From Candidatus Gastranaerophilales bacterium (lineage in GTDB: Bacteria; Cyanobacteriota; Vampirovibrionia; Gastranaerophilales; Gastranaerophilaceae), in contig CALURK010000006.1 in NCBI GenBank assembly GCA_944323165.1, positions 1 through 64,000 of the forward strand: 64,000 bases of DNA, given 5' to 3'. How positions within the stretch are numbered: the stretch's first letter is position 1; each line of letters opens with the position of its first letter. The position numbers were made by a program, and so were the translations under genes. This document shows, one piece after another, positions 7,815-16,660 of this stretch. Under the pieces are notes generated by a model, which was given only the letters and a program-made list of their open reading frames with translations, was not told the origin of the DNA and searched no databases.

Positions 7815-8657
7815 ATGTTAAGAGGACCGTTTTTAGACAGAAGTTGGATGGGACAAAATAGTGATTATAAAAGTTCTGATATAGTAATGCTCGGAATGCC
7901 TTTTGACGGAACGGTTTCATATCGCCCCGGCTCAAGATTTGCTCCTGAACAAATTCGCCTTGCAAGCTGGGGGCTGGAAGAGTATTCTCCTTATTTTGAT
8001 AAGCATTTAGAGGATTGTAATTTTCACGATGCCGGTGATTTAGAATTTCCGCTGGGAAATACTGTTAAATCTTTAGAAGTTATAAAAAACAATGTTGAAG
8101 ATATTTATTCGGACGGCAAAAAGGTTTTTGGAATTGGTGGTGAGCATTTGGTTACACTTCCAGAAATACAAGCTGTATCCAAATATGTGAAAAATCTTGC
8201 TATTGTTCACTTTGATGCTCACACTGATTTGAGGGAAGAATACTTGGGAGAGCCTTTATCACACTCGGCTGTTATAAGGCATTCTGCGGAAATTGTAGGT
8301 TTTGACAATCTTAAACAAATAGGTATCAGATCCGGCATGAAGGAAGAGTTTGAGTTGATGAAAAGGCATAATACGCTTATTCACAATTATGAAGAATTGG
8401 ATTGTCTAAAACATAAAAATATTTTTGTAACGGTTGATTTAGACGTGTTAGATACCTCAATTATGCCGGGAACAGGAACGCCTGAAGTCGGCGGATTAGA
8501 TTTTAATCAATTGATGGGTTGGTTTAAATATCTTTCTAAATTTAATATTGTTGGTGCTGATGTTGTAGAACTTGCTCCTGATTACGATTCAAGCGGGGCT
8601 TCTACTGCTGTAGCTACCAAGGTTATTAGAGAATTATTAATGGCAATGAGCAAATGA
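7815..8657 (+). CDS. speB: Agmatinase / arginase-family ureohydrolase
   Basis: Probable agmatinase, which hydrolyses agmatine to putrescine and urea with a binuclear Mn centre. Ligand motifs are GGEH (H111), DAHTD (D134, H136, D138) and DLDVLD (D208, D210); PGTGTPEVGG is typical of agmatinases. At 280 residues it has the family's usual length. AAAGGAG precedes the ATG. The stop overlaps the start of nth by 4 nt, so the two are co-translated. Guanidinobutyrase or formimidoglutamase activity cannot be excluded by motifs alone. Confidence 0.85.
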   Translation: MLRGPFLDRSWMGQNSDYKSSDIVMLGMPFDGTVSYRPGSRFAPEQIRLASWGLEEYSPYFDKHLEDCNFHDAGDLEFPLGNTVKSLEVIKNNVEDIYSDGKKVFGIGGEHLVTLPEIQAVSKYVKNLAIVHFDAHTDLREEYLGEPLSHSAVIRHSAEIVGFDNLKQIGIRSGMKEEFELMKRHNTLIHNYEELDCLKHKNIFVTVDLDVLDTSIMPGTGTPEVGGLDFNQLMGWFKYLSKFNIVGADVVELAPDYDSSGASTAVATKVIRELLMAMSK

Positions 8658-9286
8658 TTATTGATGAAATCGTTAGATTATTAAAGGAAGCTAATCAAAA
8701 AAAGAGTGATTTTGTTAATTTGATGGATACTTTTAATGATCCTTATTTAGTTTTGATATCTTGTATATTAAGTTTAAGGACTAATGATAGGACAACTTAC
8801 CCTGCTACTCTTAGAATGCTTGAGCTTGCCAAAACTCCAAAGGAAATGAAAAAGGTAAATGTAAATGATCTTGCAAAAGCGATTTATCCAGTCGGGTTTT
8901 ATGAGAATAAAGCAAAACAAATAATCGAGCTTTCTCGCCAAATTGATGAGGAGCTTGGGGGAAAAGTTCCGGATGAGATAGAGGATTTAATAAAGTTTAA
9001 CGGGGTTGGAAGAAAAACTGCAAATCTTGTTCTTGCAAGAGGTTTTAATAAGCCTGCAATTTGCGTGGATGTTCATGTTCATAGAATTTTTAACAGAATT
9101 GGCTATGTAAAAACTAAAAATCCTGAAGAAACAGAATTTGCGCTAAGAAAAAAATTACCGAAAAAATATTGGATTGATATAAATACTCTTATGGTAACAC
9201 ACGGACAGAATGTTTGTAAGCCACAAAAACCAAAATGTTCAGAGTGCCCAATATCAAACTATTGCCAAAAAGTCGGAGTTAAATGA
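8654..9286 (+). CDS. nth: Endonuclease III (DNA glycosylase/AP lyase)
   Basis: A base-excision repair enzyme for oxidised pyrimidines. The helix-hairpin-helix FNGVGRKTA contains catalytic Lys121. The catalytic Asp is D139 in CVDVHVHRI. The C-terminal iron-sulfur motif is C188-x6-C195-x2-C198-x5-C204. The usual LSxQ motif reads LSLRTND here, with Arg for Gln, a variation also found in other branches of the family. It begins in an ATGA overlap with speB. Confidence 0.92.
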   Translation: MIIDEIVRLLKEANQKKSDFVNLMDTFNDPYLVLISCILSLRTNDRTTYPATLRMLELAKTPKEMKKVNVNDLAKAIYPVGFYENKAKQIIELSRQIDEELGGKVPDEIEDLIKFNGVGRKTANLVLARGFNKPAICVDVHVHRIFNRIGYVKTKNPEETEFALRKKLPKKYWIDINTLMVTHGQNVCKPQKPKCSECPISNYCQKVGVK

Positions 9287-9326
9287 TTTTTGATATGAAA
9301 TTTTACCTATGTGGCTCTTTAACTTT

Positions 9327-9356
9327 TTGCTTTTTTTTGTAAATTTATGTTATAAT
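9327..9356 (+). promoter_or_regulatory. Sigma70-type promoter
   Basis: TTGCTT, 18 bp, TATAAT, ending 25 bp before the zinc-ribbon membrane protein gene. Confidence 0.5.
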
Positions 9357-9381
9357 CTCACAATAGAGAGCGAGAGTTGTA

Positions 9382-9996
9382 ATGAGTGAAAAAATTAATT
9401 GTCCATTTTGTGGAAATTTAATTGATGTAACTGCAATAAAGTGCAGTAGTTGTGATGCACTTTTTCAGGAGCCGGACTTGCCTGATATTAAGTTTAAAGA
9501 AATGGGACCTTTTATCGCAATTGATATTTTAACACTCGGATTCTTCTCTACAATATGGTTTTTTATTAACGGAAAAGCTATAAATAATATGGTAGAAGGG
9601 AAAAAAGATTGCCTGAAATTAAACTGGCTTTTCTTATTATTAGCGGTAAACGGTGGATTCTATCTGTTTATGTTTTACACCCATCCTCCGCTTTTAATTA
9701 TTTTTTCAGTTTTACAATGTTTAATATACATTGCCCTTACTTACAGGGTTCTTAGGATTATTCAAAAGTTTACTAAAAGAATATATAATTCTGAAATAGC
9801 CTTTAATCCATATTATATGGTGATTTTTAATGTATTTTATTTAATACATTTTATCGAAACATATCAAAAACGTGTTTCAAACACTCACGCTTATTTTGAT
9901 TGGAAATCTCCGCAAGCAATCTTCCTTATAATCTTGCTTGTAATCATCATCTGCGTATTACGTTTTTATAATGATGTTTTTTGGCTGTTTAATTAG
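9382..9996 (+). CDS. Zinc-ribbon membrane protein (DUF4234-like)
   Basis: The N-terminal zinc ribbon has CPFC at 8-11 and CSSC about 17 residues later, followed by an acidic linker. About five hydrophobic segments then fill residues 50-204, including two long ones around LNWLFLLLAVNGGFYLF and the C-terminal IFLIILLVIIICVL. The arrangement matches uncharacterised zinc-ribbon plus DUF4234-type proteins, likely inner membrane with the ribbon in the cytosol. The function is unknown. Its end overlaps the convergent 122-aa gene by 4 nt. Confidence 0.65.
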   Translation: MSEKINCPFCGNLIDVTAIKCSSCDALFQEPDLPDIKFKEMGPFIAIDILTLGFFSTIWFFINGKAINNMVEGKKDCLKLNWLFLLLAVNGGFYLFMFYTHPPLLIIFSVLQCLIYIALTYRVLRIIQKFTKRIYNSEIAFNPYYMVIFNVFYLIHFIETYQKRVSNTHAYFDWKSPQAIFLIILLVIIICVLRFYNDVFWLFN

Positions 9997-10361
9997 ACAG
10001 AAAGTTCAAAAGTTGACATTTCATTTACAGCATTAAAGACCGTACAGTTGGCTTGATAAGCAGCTTTAGCTAAATGAATATTTACGGCGTCTTCAACAGT
10101 ATATCCGTTTTGAATAGCAGATACCATCGCGTTATCCAAAGCTTCTGCCGATTGAGAAACGTTGTTACCTGCCATTGTAAGTAGATCTTCCGGTCTAATG
10201 TTTGAGTAATAATTACTCAAATCTACTTTTGAATTCTCGACATCAGAACTCGAAAGGGTCGGTACTTTAGCGACTTCTGGTGCATTTCTGCCACTTACAG
10301 CATCTCTGCTTTCTATTAATCCGGAGTAAATGGACGTATCTATAGATGATATAGAACTCAT
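9993..10361 (-). CDS. Small Ser-rich unknown protein (122 aa)
   Basis: No family is recognised. The N-terminus is serine/isoleucine rich (MSSISSIDTSIYSGLIESR). The C-terminus, AKAAYQANCTVFNAVNEMS, is an amphipathic helix that resembles the terminal helix of flagellar rod/hook-type axial proteins (AYxAN followed by VxNxxxxM). This resemblance is weak and could be coincidence. GAGGTATG lies before the start. It may be a secreted axial-like or adaptor protein. Confidence 0.55.
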   Translation of the reverse strand: MSSISSIDTSIYSGLIESRDAVSGRNAPEVAKVPTLSSSDVENSKVDLSNYYSNIRPEDLLTMAGNNVSQSAEALDNAMVSAIQNGYTVEDAVNIHLAKAAYQANCTVFNAVNEMSTFELSV

Positions 10362-10440
10362 AACATACCTCTACATTTATTATAACTCTATTTTTGACTC
10401 TTTCAAGTGATGTGTAAAAATATAATAAGTAAAATTTTAC

Positions 10441-10458
10441 ATAGACCATTTGGTCTAT
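10441..10458. promoter_or_regulatory. Palindromic operator-like site
   Basis: ATAGACCA-TT-TGGTCTAT, with 8-bp perfect arms, lies between the divergent 122-aa gene and the AMIN-domain gene. The regulator is unknown. Confidence 0.35.
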
Positions 10459-10547
10459 AGGATTACTCTTAAATTATAATCTCCAGATTGATGGCATGGG
10501 CATGACAATCAGGTACACTATTATCAAGGGAGAGAGAGTATATTAAT

Positions 10548-11603
10548 ATGAAGAAAGCGTTGTTATTTTTTGGAATGTTTATATCAATGTTGTCAGTAAA
10601 TGCAGCTGATAATGTTTTACAATCTATTGAGATCGTACCAGTAAAGGATACTTATAATATAGTTTTGGTAGCCGATAAGTCTGTGGATGTAAAGAAAACT
10701 GTTAAAGCTCCAAATCAGGTTGTTTTGGAAATGAAAGATATAAGAGCTTCTAAGACTTTGAATACGGTTTATAATAATGTTTCAAATGTTGATACAGTAA
10801 TGGTAGAACCTCAAGGAAACGGTATAAGCATATTTTTCCAAGCAGAAAACGCTGCTGCAACGAGTGTTTCTTTTGATTCTTTAGCACCTGTAATGCCTGC
10901 TGCAAATAAGACTCAAAAAATAAAACTTAATAATCCTGTAGAAAGCTATGCTCCTATTTATAAAGAGGACTATTCAAACGCAAAGACTTCAGCTTTATTT
11001 GATCGTTTAAAAAAATCTACTGCAGTTGAAGGTATAAGAGATTCTGTAGACGAAGATACAGTGCCAGATACGGCAAATAAAATATTTTCATTTGGATTAG
11101 TAGGAGTGTTGTTATTTTTCGTAGTACGTTTGTTCAAACGCAAAGAGCCTGATATGAAAATTGGTTTAAGCCAAAGCTTGAATGAACGTGAAATAGAGAT
11201 GTATCGTGGTCAAAACCCTATAGGTTCTGCTTATGTAAATGTTGAAAAACCTTTTACTACTGTAAATTACGGCTTGAATGCTTATCAGAGAGAAAACAGA
11301 AATCCTTATGAATCTGATGTAGCAATACATAATCCAAGATTAAGAAATTATGTAAATCCGTCAATGAATACAAATTCAACACAGACGCTTAGTCAGCCGC
11401 AACAACCGGCAACTCCTGTTGCAGTAAAGCCTGCTGTAAGAAAAAATACCACTCCTGTAAATACAGCTCCGGTAAATCAAGGAAATCCTAATATTGATAA
11501 TTTGAAATTCTTAGAATCAATGACTGCTATTTATGAAAAGAGCGGACGTCACGATTTAGCAAGAGGATTGAAAGCAAGCTTAAGTAAAAACAATATTCAA
11601 TAA
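10548..11603 (+). CDS. AMIN-domain membrane protein with signal peptide
   Basis: It has a Sec signal peptide (MKKALLFFGMFISMLSVNA). Residues about 20-120 look like an AMIN domain (repeated beta strands, LQSIEIVPVKDTYNIVL), the module that targets PilQ and amidases to the periplasm/peptidoglycan. A membrane helix (SFGLVGVLLFFVVRLF, about 184-199) is followed by a cytosolic Asn/Pro/Gln-rich tail with a final helix. AMIN proteins are typical of Cyanobacteria and relatives. It may support type IV pilus or secretin assembly, which is inference. Confidence 0.7.
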   Translation: MKKALLFFGMFISMLSVNAADNVLQSIEIVPVKDTYNIVLVADKSVDVKKTVKAPNQVVLEMKDIRASKTLNTVYNNVSNVDTVMVEPQGNGISIFFQAENAAATSVSFDSLAPVMPAANKTQKIKLNNPVESYAPIYKEDYSNAKTSALFDRLKKSTAVEGIRDSVDEDTVPDTANKIFSFGLVGVLLFFVVRLFKRKEPDMKIGLSQSLNEREIEMYRGQNPIGSAYVNVEKPFTTVNYGLNAYQRENRNPYESDVAIHNPRLRNYVNPSMNTNSTQTLSQPQQPATPVAVKPAVRKNTTPVNTAPVNQGNPNIDNLKFLESMTAIYEKSGRHDLARGLKASLSKNNIQ

Positions 11604-11615
11604 TAGATAAGAGAT

Positions 11616-12059
11616 TTAAAGGTTGGTCTTATGACCGGCCTTTTTATTTTTATTTATTTTTTTTGAAACTTTTTGGAATACTTCATCAAAGCTTTCGATA
11701 GGCTCAAGTCGGTAACCGCAATTTTCAGCAAGAGTTCCGCCCATCATAAAAAGTTCTTCTTGTGGATAACGCCTGCAAATTCCCGGTCTTTTTTTGTGTA
11801 TTTTACACTTATGAGTTTCTTTATCTAAATTCATACATTCAAAAACTAATCCTGTTTCATCTTTATCTATTATTTTTAGATACGTGTAGAAAGGATGTAA
11901 TTTCTGAAGTTTTTTAAATTCTTCTTCTGTTTGTATAACATTTTTATGTTTGACATAAATTTTTTGACAGCATCGACCGCAAGCTTTGCAGGAACCTACA
12001 CGGTAATATTTTTTTTTCAGTATGTATAGGTAAAAGAATTTTTTTAATTTTTTAAACAT
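11616..12059 (-). CDS. YkgJ-family cysteine cluster protein
   Basis: A cytosolic metal-binding protein of the YkgJ/UPF0153 type. The motif CKACGRCC (about 23-30) comes first. ECMNLDKETHKCKIHKKRP follows, then CRRYP and a last Cys in ENCGYR. The family is thought to coordinate Fe-S or zinc; the reaction is not established. The start overlaps the end of the upstream TPR gene by 8 nt, so they are probably co-expressed. Length 147 residues, normal for the family. Confidence 0.8.
   Translation of the reverse strand: MFKKLKKFFYLYILKKKYYRVGSCKACGRCCQKIYVKHKNVIQTEEEFKKLQKLHPFYTYLKIIDKDETGLVFECMNLDKETHKCKIHKKRPGICRRYPQEELFMMGGTLAENCGYRLEPIESFDEVFQKVSKKINKNKKAGHKTNL
11618..11650. terminator. Bidirectional terminator
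   Basis: AAAGGTTGGTC-TTAT-GACCGGCCTTT (with G-U pairs) plus T run. It also covers the last codons of the minus-strand YkgJ-family gene. Confidence 0.7.
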
Positions 12060-13236
12060 TTACAACTCTTGATTTTGCCAGTTTATATTCGATGGAATTT
12101 TTATTTGCCATAAGCATTGCCTTCGAAAAATATTTGTTAGATGTTTTAAAATCTCCATCGTTGTAGAATTGTCCACCTTTTTCAAGGCATATTCTAACAA
12201 TTCTTTCTTCAGGATTGATATATGATTTTAAACGCTCTATTCTGTCCTTTAGTTCATTATTCAAATTATCTTTTATGATAACACAATTTTCGTATTCAAT
12301 AAGTGCCATATGATAATTATTTTCGCTATCGTATTTTTCTGCCCAGTTTCTATGTCCGCTATAGCTGTATCCGTCAAAAGTTTCCTCTAAACTTTTGATA
12401 AGTTTAATGGTTTTTAAATATTCAGGTTGATTATTTAAAATTAATGGAAGAAGCCTTCTCATTGCACAGTATGCTGCGGTATAATCTCCAAGATTTATAT
12501 AGACGGTGGTTAATTTTTGCAGAACATCCAAAGAATTTCTGTCCAGCGCAAATGCTCGTTTAAGATAAATTAAAGAATGCATATAGTCATTTTCTTCCAA
12601 GTACATTTGTCCCAGAAGGTGGTTTGCATCAAAACTGATAGGGATGTTTTTTACTCCAAAAGTAAGAAATTCTATTGCTGACTTGTTGTTTTTGGAAGAG
12701 ATAGCTCTTCTTGCTTTTTGAATAAAATTATTTCCGATATCATTATATTTATCAAAACTGTCTTTTATTGATATATAAGCCTGATTATTTTTGTCTTTTG
12801 CGTACTTCAGGTATTTATCATAATAAAAAACTGACTGAAAATTCATACCTTTAGAAAAATAGGTAGTTGCAAGATTTAAACAAACAGCTTCGTCATCGGG
12901 TTTGTAAGCAAAAGCACAAGCCCAGTTTTCTATTGCGTTGCGTATATCATTTCTTTTGTAATATATGTTGCCTAAATATAAATAAGAAGGATTTTTAAAG
13001 TTTTCCAGTGCAACTGACTTTTTAAAATATTCTTCAGCCGGTAAGAAATCATTTAATTTATAATAACATCTTCCGATTTCATAGTACAATTTGTAGGAAA
13101 TGCTAGTATTAAGCAATCCCAAATAAAGCTTTAAAGCCTCTGCATATTTCCCGTTTAGGTACAATTTCTTTGCAGCTTCAAGCGTTTTTTCCTCCAAATC
13201 AGAGTTATCTTGTATATAGAAATCAGACGATACCAT
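12052..13236 (-). CDS. Tetratricopeptide-repeat protein
   Basis: Consecutive TPR units run through most of the 394 residues, for example YYEIGRCYYKLNDFLPAEEYF, SYLYLGNIYYKRNDIRNAIENW and NANHLLGQMYLEENDYMHSLIYLKRAF-type helices. There is no signal peptide, so it is probably a cytosolic scaffold. It is translationally coupled to the YkgJ-family gene. Partners are unknown. Confidence 0.8.
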   Translation of the reverse strand: MVSSDFYIQDNSDLEEKTLEAAKKLYLNGKYAEALKLYLGLLNTSISYKLYYEIGRCYYKLNDFLPAEEYFKKSVALENFKNPSYLYLGNIYYKRNDIRNAIENWACAFAYKPDDEAVCLNLATTYFSKGMNFQSVFYYDKYLKYAKDKNNQAYISIKDSFDKYNDIGNNFIQKARRAISSKNNKSAIEFLTFGVKNIPISFDANHLLGQMYLEENDYMHSLIYLKRAFALDRNSLDVLQKLTTVYINLGDYTAAYCAMRRLLPLILNNQPEYLKTIKLIKSLEETFDGYSYSGHRNWAEKYDSENNYHMALIEYENCVIIKDNLNNELKDRIERLKSYINPEERIVRICLEKGGQFYNDGDFKTSNKYFSKAMLMANKNSIEYKLAKSRVVNV

Positions 13237-13254
13237 AGAGGCATTTTACCATGT

Positions 13255-13608
13255 TTAAAGTTCTAAATCATCCCATAACTTTTGATTTGTTACAAGACTT
13301 GATATAACATCGTCTTCATAGACGTCAACAACCCCTTCATTAAAGAGTTTATTCATAATTTCAAGATGCGAATTATCATTTTTATCGCTGGTAGCAATCT
13401 TCGTAAACTTATTTATATCCAAGTCTTTTTGGAATAATTCCATTGCATTAGAGGAAATTTCAGTCCTGTCAACATAAGGATTTGCTGAATATCCAGTTTT
13501 TTGTAAGTTGGCTCTTACAGATGCAAGATTAATAATATTACTTGCATTACCAAGCTGTGAGTTATTATATAATAAACCGTTATTTTCGTTGTTGATATTG
13601 TTAAACAT
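13255..13608 (-). CDS. Unknown Asn-rich small protein (117 aa)
   Basis: The N-terminus is very asparagine rich (MFNNINNENNGLLYNNSQL). The middle reads YVDRTEISSNAMELFQKDL, a pattern (D-x-x-E-I-S-S-x-A) often seen in FlgM-like and flagellar-accessory proteins. The acidic C-terminus has no cysteine. The function is not recognised. It lies 18 nt upstream of the TPR gene on the same strand and may be the first gene of that unit. Confidence 0.5.
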   Translation of the reverse strand: MFNNINNENNGLLYNNSQLGNASNIINLASVRANLQKTGYSANPYVDRTEISSNAMELFQKDLDINKFTKIATSDKNDNSHLEIMNKLFNEGVVDVYEDDVISSLVTNQKLWDDLEL

Positions 13609-13692
13609 GAGACCCTAATCTCCCCTATTATTTTCCACTATTATCATATATTTTTTTAGTTTTGTAATCAACTTTTTGGAGTATTTTAATCA

Positions 13693-13730
13693 AAACAAAG
13701 AACTTATCATTTAAGAAAAGTTCTTTGTTT
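13693..13730 (-). terminator. Terminator
   Basis: AAACAAAGAACTT and AAGTTCTTTGTTT form a 13-bp stem. T-rich sequence follows on the minus strand, downstream of the 109-aa gene. Confidence 0.75.
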
Positions 13731-13757
13731 ATAAAAAAATAATGTTACATAGTGTTA

Positions 13758-14087
13758 TTATGCAAGAATATTTATATTTTGTTCAGGGGTGCCGTGGGAT
13801 AGTGCATAGCTTTTTCCTGCAAGTGATTCTTCCTTAGCATATTTAGCTTTTTCAGCTAATTTTGCAGCTTCTGCCTGAAAAGAATCTTGTTGTGCAATTT
13901 TTCCAGTTGGGTTAAAAGGACTTGTATAAGAGTCAGCAACTTTACTTATTTTTGAAGCTTGAGCATTTTCAAAAACTTTACCAGCACCAAGATATTCATA
14001 TGCAGCTTTAGTACCCTTTTCAGCATTATTTTCTAAGCCTTTAGTAAGCATTGTTTCTCTACCAGAAAATGTAATTTTGTTAATCAT
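13758..14087 (-). CDS. Tagged unknown protein (109 aa)
   Basis: It begins MINKITFSGRETMLTKGLEN, with the lineage motif ITFSG at residues 5-9. The body is alanine/lysine rich and helical (FQAEAAKLAEKAKYAKEE) without Cys or membrane segment. AAGGAGATTTAACT precedes the ATG, a strong start signal. It has its own terminator, so it is likely monocistronic. The function is unknown; the motif may act as a sorting signal (see findings). Confidence 0.7.
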   Translation of the reverse strand: MINKITFSGRETMLTKGLENNAEKGTKAAYEYLGAGKVFENAQASKISKVADSYTSPFNPTGKIAQQDSFQAEAAKLAEKAKYAKEESLAGKSYALSHGTPEQNINILA

Positions 14088-14211
14088 TAGTTAAATCTCC
14101 TTTGTTTTACTATTTGTTGATTGGTTCTTTCATAGTAAAACACATAAAAGAAAATATTGCTAGTTTGCTTAACAATTCTTAATAATATAATATATTTTCT
14201 TTTAAGAAGTT

Positions 14212-15453
14212 TTATAGCAAAATTTGTGTACCAAGCATAATCCTATGAGAATCTTTAGCATTATCGTTTTGGCAGAATACGTAGTTAAGAATAAGTCTTA
14301 AACCTTGTCCTTTAATGAAGTAGTTTAGACCTACCGAATATTCACGAGATTTGTTATTATCAACATTGTGATCCGGATCAAATTCATCATATCTTGCCAA
14401 AATTTGGAGCTTTTTAGTAATCATATACCCTAAAGTAGCATAAAAGCCGCTTGCGTGTTTATCAACTGAGTAACCGGCCGGACCATTGTATCCGTTTGCA
14501 TTAGCCCATTCGAAATTTGCCATAAATCTTTTGTAATCGTACTGAATATGTGCACCCATAACACAGAAATTATTATCTCTGTGTCCGGCGTCCATACTTG
14601 CACCAACAATTAATTTTCCGTACTTACCGTCTGTTTTGCCGAGAGGTTTCAAGTCTACTCTACCAATAAATTCAGCTCCAGGGAAGAATTCTTGGAAATA
14701 AGTATCAGAGCTGTAAACACCGAAATCGTAATCAATAAGACTATAATCTCCTCCGATTCTGGCACCGAGTTTACGAACAGTACCGAAGTTTCTGGAAATT
14801 TGTGAACGTGCAAGGAATGGTAATACAAACGGACCGTAAGCACCTTCCATACCGACCGGAGGTCTTGTATGACCTATCATAATTCTATGGTGTGGGATTT
14901 TATTTGTTGCAACGTACATATCTGCAAACAAGTTTTGGATAACATTTCTTGATGAGAATGGAGAAATGTTAATCATAACTCTAAAATCTGCATTATTATT
15001 TTTCAAAAATCCATCATAACCAACGTTAATTGTGTTAATGTCATAATGGTTTGTTGTGTGTTCAGCTCCAACGCTGCCTTGAGTAAAATTAAGTCCGATA
15101 TCACCGTTATAGCCAGCCCATAATTGTGTTCTATCCATAATGGAATCTTCATCAAACTTGTGTGTAAAAACATTTTCCAGTAAATAGGTTGGCTTATCAT
15201 ACTTTTCTACTTCAAGGTGATAAACATCTTGTAACTTTTCTTTTAAACTTTTTTCTGCAGTCGGCGCCTTTTGTTCGGAAATAGAAATTGCCTGCGGAAC
15301 TTCTATATTCTCTCCTTCTTCTACGTCTTCAGGCGCTTCCAGAACTACTTCTTCCAATTCACTAACCGGATCTGCTTGTTTTTTTGCTGCAAAAACCGGA
15401 GTGGCTGCTATAAATATTAAAGCTAGTATTACGAGTAAAAATCTATTTTTCAT
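14212..15453 (-). CDS. Outer-membrane porin (phosphate-porin O/P-like)
   Basis: A signal peptide (MKNRFLLVILALIFIAATPVFA) is followed by an acidic, possibly coiled linker (30-85). Alternating hydrophobic/aromatic strands of a beta barrel follow, with YNGDIGLNF, FRVMINISPF, KRFMANFEWANANGY, KLQILARYDEFDPD and RLILNYVF near the end. The layout matches the OprP/OprO-like porin superfamily. This shows that the organism has an outer membrane. The C-terminus ends in Leu rather than the usual Phe. The transported solute is unknown. Confidence 0.8.
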   Translation of the reverse strand: MKNRFLLVILALIFIAATPVFAAKKQADPVSELEEVVLEAPEDVEEGENIEVPQAISISEQKAPTAEKSLKEKLQDVYHLEVEKYDKPTYLLENVFTHKFDEDSIMDRTQLWAGYNGDIGLNFTQGSVGAEHTTNHYDINTINVGYDGFLKNNNADFRVMINISPFSSRNVIQNLFADMYVATNKIPHHRIMIGHTRPPVGMEGAYGPFVLPFLARSQISRNFGTVRKLGARIGGDYSLIDYDFGVYSSDTYFQEFFPGAEFIGRVDLKPLGKTDGKYGKLIVGASMDAGHRDNNFCVMGAHIQYDYKRFMANFEWANANGYNGPAGYSVDKHASGFYATLGYMITKKLQILARYDEFDPDHNVDNNKSREYSVGLNYFIKGQGLRLILNYVFCQNDNAKDSHRIMLGTQILL

Positions 15454-15480
15454 ACCTATATTCTATATTTTTTGTGTGAA

Positions 15481-15506
15481 AAAGACCAAACCGAAGTTTG
15501 GTCTTT
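15481..15506 (-). terminator. Terminator of the FNT channel gene
   Basis: AAAGACCAAAC-CGAA-GTTTGGTCTTT, an 11-bp stem. On the minus strand the T run continues into TTTCAC. Confidence 0.8.
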
Positions 15507-15519
15507 CAATAGTAAATAA

Positions 15520-16389
15520 TTAATTTTGATGTCTGTGTTCTTCTCTTAAATAAGCTGTCCAGAAAATAAGAACAACGAAAACAAATGCACCAACAATGTT
15601 TCCTAATGTAACAGGAAGCAAGTTATGTAGTAAGAAACCTTTCCAAGTCATAGTAGCCAATTGATCAGGAGTAAAACCTGAAGCAGCAACTATAGAAGGG
15701 AAATGTTTCATCAAAATTCCGTTTGGAATAAAGAACATATTGGCAACACTGTGTTCATACCCTGAAGCAACGAATGTCATTATAGGGAAGAATATTGCGA
15801 ATATTTTACCAATAACACGCTTAGAAGTAGAAGCCATAAATATAGCTAAACAAACTAACCAGTTACAAAGAATGCCTCTAAAGAAAGCTTCTGCAAATGA
15901 TAAATTAATTTTAGAAAAAGCAGTTTGCATAGCAGTAACACCAACACCATCACCGCCGTTGTGTCCCATTCCTGCTCCGTAAATCAAACCTGCAACAAGA
16001 ATAGAACCTAAGAAGTTAGCTATATAAACAACAGTCCAGCTTCTCAAAAGTTTTAGCAAGCTAATTTTCTTTTCTAAAACTGCGAAAGTCATCATAACGT
16101 TACCGGTGAATAGTTCAGCACCAGTTAAAGTAACAAGCATCAAGCCTGTAGCGAATGTCATAGCACCGATAAGTTTAGTAAATCCCCAACCCATGTTAGA
16201 GTCGCCTGTCATTACTGTTAATGAAACTTGAGCACCAAATGCGATAAAAGCACCGGCAGCAATAGCAAGTGTAAACATTTTTGTTTTACTGTAATCAGCC
16301 TTACCTGTCATAACCTTATCACTGATTTCGTGTACGGTATCACTAGGTGTTAGACTGTCTTGTGTGGAAATAACCTTTTCTGTTTCCAT
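15520..16389 (-). CDS. focA: Formate/nitrite transporter (FNT family)
   Basis: An inner-membrane pentameric channel for formate, nitrite or related small anions. Six hydrophobic segments lie in 289 residues. The FNT signatures are GAMTFATGLMLVTLTGAELFTGN (about 75-97) and, in the second half, FRGILCNWLVCLAIFMA. The cytosolic N-terminal extension is Ser/Thr rich. In a fermenter, formate export is the most likely job. No pyruvate formate-lyase gene is adjacent, so formate is preferred by family only. Confidence 0.85.
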   Translation of the reverse strand: METEKVISTQDSLTPSDTVHEISDKVMTGKADYSKTKMFTLAIAAGAFIAFGAQVSLTVMTGDSNMGWGFTKLIGAMTFATGLMLVTLTGAELFTGNVMMTFAVLEKKISLLKLLRSWTVVYIANFLGSILVAGLIYGAGMGHNGGDGVGVTAMQTAFSKINLSFAEAFFRGILCNWLVCLAIFMASTSKRVIGKIFAIFFPIMTFVASGYEHSVANMFFIPNGILMKHFPSIVAASGFTPDQLATMTWKGFLLHNLLPVTLGNIVGAFVFVVLIFWTAYLREEHRHQN

Positions 16390-16660
16390 TTTACCTTTCT
16401 CCTATGTACCTTACTTCTTTTTAAAAAGACAAAATATACCTTTACCCGATTATTTCACGGGAAACTCTATTCTCAATTCTTACTATTTATATATAAAAAA
16501 TGTTTAGTGTTCTGTAAATTTTCATCTTCCCAAAAGAAGTTAAATTTTTAAATCCTTAATGATAATATCACCTGAAATTTTAAATTCAAGTAAAAAATTT
16601 TTGATAAAAATATTTCAAAATAAATTATAAAACCTAATATCTTTCTGTTAAAATTAAAAT
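16390..16660. other. Intergenic region between divergent genes
   Basis: AT-rich. It should carry both promoters; TAAAAT about 12 bp before the radical SAM ATG could be a -10 box. Nothing else is seen. Confidence 0.3.
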
